Below, piece after piece: positions 58,356 through 64,000 of a DNA stretch of 64,000 nt. Each line of letters starts with the position of its first letter. Position 1 is the stretch's first letter. Source of the stretch: JAEULH01 sp963789785 (GTDB lineage Bacteria > Pseudomonadota > Alphaproteobacteria > Rhodospirillales > Defluviicoccaceae); contig CAWBNC010000038.1 of assembly GCA_963789785.1 (NCBI GenBank), forward strand, positions 186,001 to 250,000. The letters are read 5' to 3'. Under the pieces are notes generated by a model. It saw nothing but the letters and a program-made list of their open reading frames with translations, did no database searches and was not told where the DNA came from. The position numbers and the translations under genes are program-made.

Positions 58356-59042
58356 TCATGGCGTGCGCGCTGTCAGCGACACCTCGACGTGCACGCCATT
58401 TTGCGGCCGGTCGCGGACGCTTTCGTCAAAGACGCCCCGGATGTAGCCGACACCGGGCGCGAACCACTCCTCGCCGGCAACGTCGACCACGGCTGATCCC
58501 TCAGCGGTGCGCACCGGACCCGACCCGATCAGCCGCAAATGCAGACAGGTGCTGAAGGCGCCGGCGGCGGTGTTGCACGGGCGATCGGTGCTCTCGACCT
58601 TTTTCGTCATCGGCAAGAGCGTGCGCGTACCGAACTGGTTCGTTTCCCAGGTGGTCTCCCAGGCTGCACCCACGGTAATGGGCAGTTTGACGATCGTGTT
58701 GGGCGGACTCTTTATCCGCGGCTCAGGAGCGCTACTGTCCTGATCGGCAATCTCGGCAACGCCGCGACCGTCGACGCTGATGAAGCGGAGCCGGCGCTGC
58801 CCGAACGCCTCCGTTTCCTGCGGCGTCACCGTTCGCCCGGCGACCGTTTGCTCCTTGAGGTTCGTGACGTGCGTGTCAGCGGTCGTTTTCTGCCCGCGCG
58901 CAGGCTGGATGACCGTCGCGTAGGTCCACGTTCGTCCAGCCTCGAGCGGGTAGTAGCGGTCAGTGGGCATCGCACACGCGGTGACGATCATCGCGACCAG
59001 CGGTGGCATCGCGCGCCCGAGCGGATGAAATCGGATCTTCAT
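58356..59042 (-). CDS. Hypothetical lipoprotein
   Basis: A 228-residue predicted lipoprotein: MKIRFHPLGRAMPPLVAMIVTACAMP with lipobox VTAC at residues 20-23. The mature part begins DRYYPLEAGRTWTYATVIQPARG, a motif of proteins whose body is a beta-sandwich of unknown role, and later has FGTRTLLPMTKKVESTDRPCNTAAGAFSTCLHLRLIGSG and EEWFAPGVGYIRGVFDE. The pair of Cys after the lipobox might form a disulfide. I do not recognise a named family. It is separate from its neighbours, with 113 bp to the TPR gene and 155 bp to lysK. Confidence 0.75.
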   Translation of the reverse strand: MKIRFHPLGRAMPPLVAMIVTACAMPTDRYYPLEAGRTWTYATVIQPARGQKTTADTHVTNLKEQTVAGRTVTPQETEAFGQRRLRFISVDGRGVAEIADQDSSAPEPRIKSPPNTIVKLPITVGAAWETTWETNQFGTRTLLPMTKKVESTDRPCNTAAGAFSTCLHLRLIGSGPVRTAEGSAVVDVAGEEWFAPGVGYIRGVFDESVRDRPQNGVHVEVSLTARTP

Positions 59043-59197
59043 GAGCCATCGTAGCAGCGAAATGAAGGAACGGACGCTTGATCTCGCGCTGTTTTTTGCA
59101 TTGACCCCGGCTCCCGATACGCGTCCGCCCTGTCGGGGAGAGGCGGGTGTGTTGGATTGAGCACGTCAGCCCGGCAGCGCCGCGCCTGCTGCGCCGC

Positions 59198-60835
59198 TCA
59201 CGATGCGGGGGCGGAGCCGGGAGTTCGTCCGGCGAGCACGTCTTGGAGCATGCGGACCGTCTTGTCGCGGCCGTAGAGGGCGATGAACGAGCCCATGCGC
59301 GGACCCTCGTCCTGGCCGAGGAGGATCTGGTAGAGGGCGCGGAACCAGTCCTTCAGGCTCGGGAACACGTCGGCGTGCGCTTTGCCGATCTCGTAGACGA
59401 CAGTCTGCAGATCCTCGGCTGAGGCGCCGGTCGCCGCCTGCGCAAGGCGGTCCGCCAGCGCCGCCAGCGCCGCCTTCTCCCCGTCTTCGGGAAGTCGATG
59501 CCGCTGCCTGATCTTGACGAAGTCGCGGTAGTAGGCGATGGCGTGATCGATCAGCTGCGCGATCATCGCCTCGTTCCTGATCGCCTCGTCGCCGTAATAG
59601 GCGACGACGTAGTGCCACAGGACGCCGCGATCCTCGGAGTGGCAGGCGATGACCAGGTTGAGGAGCAGCGCGTAGCTGATGAGCCCGGCCTGCGCCCGGC
59701 GGATGGCCGGCGTGGACGTGCCAGACGGGATTGTTTAGCCGGTTAGCCTCGCTCTGCTGCGGGTAGGCGTGCAGGTTGGCGATGTACTCGTCGACCGTCT
59801 TCGGGATCAGGCCGATATGCAGACGCTTCGCCGTCTTCGGCTTGTTGTACATGAAATAGGCAAGCGTCTCGCGCGGCGCGTAGCGCAGCCAGTCCTCGAC
59901 CGCGAGGCCGTTGCCGCGGGACTTCGAGATCTTCTCGCCGTTCTCGTCGAGGAAGAGTTCGTAGATCAGGTTCGTCGGCGGCCGGGCGCCGAGAACGCGG
60001 CAGATGCGGCTGGCGAGCTGCACCGAGTCGATCAGGTCCTTGCCCGCCATCTCGTAGTCGACGTCGAGCGCCGCCCAGCGCATCGCCCAGTCCGCCTTCC
60101 ACTGCAGCTTGCAGCGCCCGCCGGTCACCGGCGTCTCGATCCGGCGTCCGTCTTCACCCTCGTAGACAATCGTTCCCGCGTCCACGTCACGGGCGACCAC
60201 GCGCGCCTGCAGGACGCGGCCGGTCGTAGCGCACACGGGCAGGAACGGGCTGTAGGTCGCCCGCCGCTCCGGCCCCAGCGTCGGCAGGATGATCCTGATG
60301 ACGTCGTCGTAGGCGGCGAGAACCCGCCGCAGCAGGGCGTCGAACCGGCCGCTCCTGTAGTACTGCGGTCGAGCTGCCGAACTCGTAGTCGAAGCCGAAC
60401 TGGTCGAGGAAGCCGCGCAGCCGGGCGTTGTTGTGGGCGCCGAAGCTTTCGTAGTGCGCCGAACGGGTCGGGGATCGAGGTCAGCGGCCGGCCGAGGTGG
60501 GCGGCGAGCATGTCGTGGTTGGGCACGTTGTCCGGCACCTTGCGCAGCGCGTCCATGTCGTCGGAAAACGCCAGCAGCCGGGTCGGCCGCCCGGTGAGCG
60601 CCGTGAACGCATGGCGGACCATGGTCGTGCGCACGACTTCGCCGAAAGTGCCGATGTGGGGCAGGCCCGAGGGACCGTACCCGGTCTCGAACAGGACCGG
60701 CTTCGCCTTGTCTGTCGAGGTCAGCCGTTGCGCAAGGTTGCGCGCTTCGACGAACGGCCAGGCGTTGCTATGCCCTGCGGCGTCCAGCAGCGCCGCGGGC
60801 GTCTCCGCGCTCACGGGGTGAAGATCTGTCGTCAT
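59198..60835 (-). CDS. lysK: Lysyl-tRNA synthetase, class I (three frameshifts)
   Basis: Class I LysRS, the archaeal-type enzyme that replaces class II LysS in many alphaproteobacteria. The N-terminus has PVLFETGYGPSGLPHIGTFGEV with the HIGH-type HIGT motif. Frames change near 60462, 60362 and 59720. Joined parts give ESFGAHNNARLRGFLDQFGFDYEF, YYRSGRFDALLRRVLAAYDD, ERRATYSPFLPVC, WKADWAMRWAALDVDYEMAGKDLIDS, ENGEKISKSRGNGL with the KMSKS-type KISKS, and the helical anticodon domain to GRDKTVRMLQDVLAGR. Joined length is ~545 residues. The gene leads a stretch of ubiD and ubiA on the same strand. Confidence 0.93.
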
Positions 60836-60857
60836 CGCGGCTCCCAGGCTCGGCCGA

Positions 60858-62385
60858 TTACGGTTTCCAGATGGGCTTGCCGCTCCCTGGCAGGCCGTAG
60901 CGCGGCCACTTGCGGGTGACCGCCTCGATCACGTCGTCCGACATCCGGATGCGCCGGCCCCACGGCCGGGTCGTCTCGGGCGGGATCTTGGTCGTCGCAT
61001 CGATGCCGATCTTGCCGCCGAGGCCGGAGACCGGCGAGGCGAAGTCCAGATAGTCGATGGGCGTGTTCTCGATCTGGGTGATGTCCCGCACAGGGTCCAC
61101 GTTCGTCGACAGCGCCCAGATCACATCGGTCCACGATCGCGCGTCGATGTCCGCGTCCACGACGATGACGAACTTCGTGTACATGAACTGGCGCAGATAC
61201 GACCAGGTCGCCATCATGATCCGCTTGGCGTGGCCCGGATAGCCCTTGCGCATCGAGATGACGGCGACGCGGTAGGAGCAGGCCTCCGGCGGCAGCCAGA
61301 AGTCGACGATCTCCGGGAACTGCTGGACGAGCAGCGGAATGAAGAGCTCGTTCAGGGCCTCGCCGAGAATCGAGGGCTCGTCGGGCGGCCGGCCGGTGAA
61401 GGTGGACAGGTAGATCGGCTTGCGCCGCATGGTAATGGCCGAGACGGTGAAAACCGGAAAAGGCTCGACCGCGTTGTAGTAGCCGGTGTGATCGCCGTAG
61501 GGCCCCTCGTCGGCGAACTCGTCGAGCGCCACGTGGCCTTCGATGACGATCTCGGCGGTTGCCGGCACCTTCAGCGGCACCGTTTTGCAATCGACCAGAT
61601 CGACCTTGGCGCCGCGCAGCAGCCCGGCGAACTGGTATTCCGACAGGGTGTCGGGCACCGGGGTCACCGCCGCCAGAATGGTTCCCGGATCGGCGCCGAT
61701 GACCGCCGCGGCCGGCAGCGGCTCGGCCCGCTGCGTCTTCCACCGGTCATAGTGCTGGGCCCCGCCGCGATGCTTCAGCCAGCGCATCAGCGTCGTCCGC
61801 GGCCCCGTCACCTGCATCCGGTAGATGCCGAGGTTGAAGACGTCGCGCCTGTCGCCGCCGCGCTGCGGAGGCCGAGGGGCCCTGCGTTACCACCAGCGGC
61901 CAGGTGATCAGCGGCGCCGGTTCGCCCGGCCAGCAGGACTGGATCGGCAGCCGGCCGAGGTCGATGTCGTCGCCCAGCTGCACCACCTCCTGACACGGGG
62001 CGCGCGTCAGCGTCCGTGGCTTCATCGCCATGACCGTGCGCAGCAGCGGCAGCATGTCCAGGGCCTCGCGCCAGCCCCCGGGCGGCTCCGGCTGACGGAG
62101 GAAGGCGAGCGTCTCGCCCACTTCGCGCAACTGCCCCGGTTCCCGGTTCATCCCCCAGGCGACCCGCTCCACCGTCCCGAACAGGTTGACCAGAACCGGC
62201 ATCCCGTAGGCCGCGCCATCATCGCCGACCACGTTTTCGAAAAGAACGGCCGGGCCCTGTTCGGCCAGCAGCCGGGTCTGGATCTCCGTCATCTCCAGCA
62301 CGGGCGATACGGGTTCGCGGACCCGGACCAGCCGGCCCGCGCCCTCCAGTCGATCCATGAACTCCCGCAAGGAGTTGTACGACAT
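60858..62385 (-). CDS. ubiD: UbiD prenylated-FMN-dependent decarboxylase (one frameshift)
   Basis: UbiD removes the carboxylate of 3-octaprenyl-4-hydroxybenzoate with prenyl-FMN made by UbiX. From ATG 62385 the protein reads MSYNSLREFMDRLEGAGRLVRV, AVLFENVVG, and GRLPIQSCWPGEPAPLITWPLVVTQGPS; near 61860 the frame shifts and continues RRDVFNLGIYRMQVTGPRTTLMRWLKHRGGAQHY, EFADEGPYGDHTGYYN (catalytic and Mn/FMN-site region), and IGIDATTKIPPETTRPWG. Joined length is ~508 residues, normal. ubiA follows upstream by 41 bp on the same strand, so the two are likely co-transcribed. Confidence 0.94.
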
Positions 62386-62426
62386 GCGCTCTCTCCGTTG
62401 CGCGTACCGGCAGCCCGGCCGATGGG

Positions 62427-63338
62427 TCAGGCGCGGGCGAGGATCAGCCCGGCCAGGACGATCAGGCCGAGGTCGCGGTTGGCCTTGAACTTCGCCAGAC
62501 AGTCGCCCGCGTCGTCGAGGTCGACCGTGGCGGCTTGCCAGACCGCGTGGCTTCCGGCAAGCCCTAGTGCGAGAAACAGCCACCACGAAGCCGCTCCCGC
62601 CGCGACCGCGCCGGCGCCGATGAAGGCGAGCGCCAGGCCATGGAAGACGAAGAGCCAGGGTCGCGTCGCCGCGCCGAGGCGCAGTGCCGTGGAACGGACG
62701 CCGACCTGCACGTCGTCGGCCTTGTCCTGATGGGCGTAGATGGTGTCGTATGCGAGCGTCCAGAATAGCCCGCCGACGTAGAGCAGGATCGGCGCCGCCG
62801 CCAGATCGCCCCGGACCGCGCTCCAGCCCAGAAGCGCCCCCCAGTTGAACGCAAGGCCGAGGACGACCTGTGGCCAGTCGGTTATTCTTTTCATGAATGG
62901 ATAGATCGCAACGAGGCCCAGCGATGCGATGCCGACCGCGATGGCGAACCCGTTGAACTGCATCAGCACGACCAGGCCGATCAGGCACTGGAGCGCGAAA
63001 AACATCGCCGCCTGGGGCATGCTGACCGCGCCGCTGGGAATGGGCCGGTCGGCGGTTCGCGCGACCTGGGCGTCAATGTCCCGGTCGACGATGTCGTTGA
63101 GCGTGCAGCCGGCGCCGCGCATGACGATGGCGCCGATGGCGAACAGCACCATCAGCCAGGGGTCGGGCCAGCCATCCGACGCCAGGGAGATCCCCCACCA
63201 GCAAGGCAGGAGGAGAAGCCAGGTGCCGATCGGGCGGTCCAGCCGCGCCAGGCGCAGGTACGGCCGAGCCGCGACCGGCGCACGCCGGTCGATCCAGTTG
63301 CCCTTCGGGATATCGCTTGCCGTCCGTACCATGCTCAT
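62427..63338 (-). CDS. ubiA: 4-hydroxybenzoate octaprenyltransferase
   Basis: UbiA attaches the polyprenyl tail to 4-hydroxybenzoate in the inner membrane. The ~303-residue protein has eight or nine hydrophobic helices and both Asp-rich motifs: GCTLNDIVDRDIDAQVARTADRPI and LAYDTIYAHQDKADDVQVGVRSTALRL. The start is 63338 or the ATG at 63332. The divergent rsmE lies 66 bp away. UbiA followed by UbiD matches their order in the pathway. Confidence 0.96.
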   Translation of the reverse strand: MSMVRTASDIPKGNWIDRRAPVAARPYLRLARLDRPIGTWLLLLPCWWGISLASDGWPDPWLMVLFAIGAIVMRGAGCTLNDIVDRDIDAQVARTADRPIPSGAVSMPQAAMFFALQCLIGLVVLMQFNGFAIAVGIASLGLVAIYPFMKRITDWPQVVLGLAFNWGALLGWSAVRGDLAAAPILLYVGGLFWTLAYDTIYAHQDKADDVQVGVRSTALRLGAATRPWLFVFHGLALAFIGAGAVAAGAASWWLFLALGLAGSHAVWQAATVDLDDAGDCLAKFKANRDLGLIVLAGLILARA

Positions 63339-63404
63339 TCAAGGCACAACTGCCGTTCGGCGCGCAGCCTATCGCGGCCACACCTCGCGCGGAAGCATCG
63401 CGTA

Positions 63405-64000
63405 ATGCACACGGAGCCCGAAGCGCTGCCCAAGATCCGCCTGTTCGTTTCGGCCGCGCTCGCGGCTGGGGACGGCGTCGAGCTGAACCCCGGCCAGACT
63501 CACTATCTCCTGCGGGTCATGCGGCTATCGCCGCGCGAGCCGATCCGTCTGTTCAACGGTCGCGACGGCGAGTGGCTAGGCAGCCTCGCGCCGGGCGGGC
63601 GGGGGAAGGCCGCGGTCGAGATCGAGCGGCTGATCCGCGCTCAGGACGTGGAGGACGGGCCATGGCTGGCCTTCGCGCCGGTGAAGAAATCGCCCACGGA
63701 CTTCATCGTCGAGAAGGCGACCGAGCTTGGTGTGTCGCGGTTCCTGCCGGTTCTGACCGAAAGGACGGTCCCCCAACGGGTCAACATCGAACGCCTTCAT
63801 GCAATCGCGGTCGAGGCGGCCGAACAGTGCGGCCGGCTGAGCGTTCCCGAGATCGCCGCACCGGTTGCGTTGCCGCAGTTCGCCGCGACATGGCCGGCGC
63901 AGCGCGCCCTGTTCGTCGCCCACCCGCATGCGCAAACCGCCGCGCTGCCTCTGCTCGACGCGCTCACCGAACATCGTCGCTCCGGAACTCGGTCCGCGTC
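63405..64000 (+). CDS. rsmE: 16S rRNA (uracil1498-N3)-methyltransferase RsmE, 3' end cut off
   Basis: The first 198 codons of RsmE run to the right edge. The PUA-like N-terminal part reads IRLFVSAALAAGDGVELNPGQTHYLLRVMRLSPREPIRLFNGRDGEW; the SPOUT part has FAPVKKSPTDFIVEKATELGVSRFLPVLTERTV and RLHAIAVEAAEQCGRLSVPEI, the usual E-A-x-E-Q-C/S-x-R segment. The knotted SAM-binding end (GPEGG) should lie just outside the window. ATG 63405 is chosen; the frame is intact. Confidence 0.92.
   Translation, partial: MHTEPEALPKIRLFVSAALAAGDGVELNPGQTHYLLRVMRLSPREPIRLFNGRDGEWLGSLAPGGRGKAAVEIERLIRAQDVEDGPWLAFAPVKKSPTDFIVEKATELGVSRFLPVLTERTVPQRVNIERLHAIAVEAAEQCGRLSVPEIAAPVALPQFAATWPAQRALFVAHPHAQTAALPLLDALTEHRRSGTRSA

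Overview
The window is high-GC DNA from an alphaproteobacterium, most likely of the Rhodospirillales type. The evidence is gene order and gene families: a hemE-side replication origin, hemE-hemH-hemJ-rho, mnmE-mnmG-rsmG-parA-parB facing holA-lptE-leuS-DUF3576, a very large NAD-glutamate dehydrogenase, a class I lysyl-tRNA synthetase and a CenR-like response regulator. The genus cannot be told from sequence inspection alone. Nearly all of the window is core chromosome. I see no phage, insertion sequence, CRISPR array or plasmid gene.

Layout. 1-0.76 kb: truncated maf and a 407-bp gap that fits the alphaproteobacterial oriC, with DnaA-box-like 9-mers and an AT-rich palindrome. 0.76-4.9 kb: late haem synthesis (hemE, hemH, hemJ) and rho. 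4.9-9.3 kb: quinone oxidoreductase, alkyl-DNA repair, a YyaL-type thioredoxin-fold protein and two small genes. 9.3-15.2 kb: mnmE, mnmG, rsmG, parA, parB with two parS palindromes flanking mnmG. 15.2-20.1 kb: holA, lptE, leuS and a DUF3576 lipoprotein on the opposite strand. 20.4-26.2 kb: a porin, then three genes joining sulfotransferase and TPR/glycosyltransferase-like modules, the most accessory part of the window. 26.2-31.1 kb: ThiE-like, YggS, L,D-transpeptidase, RibA-like, CenR-like and LolA. 31.1-37.2 kb: ftsK, an aminotransferase, amtB and glnK. 37.5-42.7 kb: ubiH, a four-gene protein-quality operon (CnoX-like, Lon-N-like, Trm112-like, DUF971), DUF5996, a GNAT protein and tRNA-Gly(GCC). 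42.9-55.1 kb: giant glutamate dehydrogenase, an MFS exporter, purH, a heparinase-like gene, rsmB and htpX. 55.2-64 kb: SdhAF4-like, an 886-residue protein with eleven 47-residue repeats, an unknown lipoprotein, lysK, ubiD, ubiA and a truncated rsmE.

Functional links. oriC, parS and ParAB mark the origin-proximal, segregation-active end of the chromosome. HemE/H/J give the last haem steps; UbiA, UbiD and UbiH belong to ubiquinone synthesis; GlnK and AmtB control ammonium uptake while the large GDH handles glutamate catabolism. LptE, LolA and the porin serve the outer membrane.

Caution on quality. At least 15 conserved genes, many normally essential (hemH, mnmG, holA, lptE, purH, lysK), are each interrupted by one or more single-base frameshifts, and joining the frames restores normal family lengths. 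I read these as sequence or assembly errors, not decay. Each such gene is given as one CDS across its frames with approximate break points.
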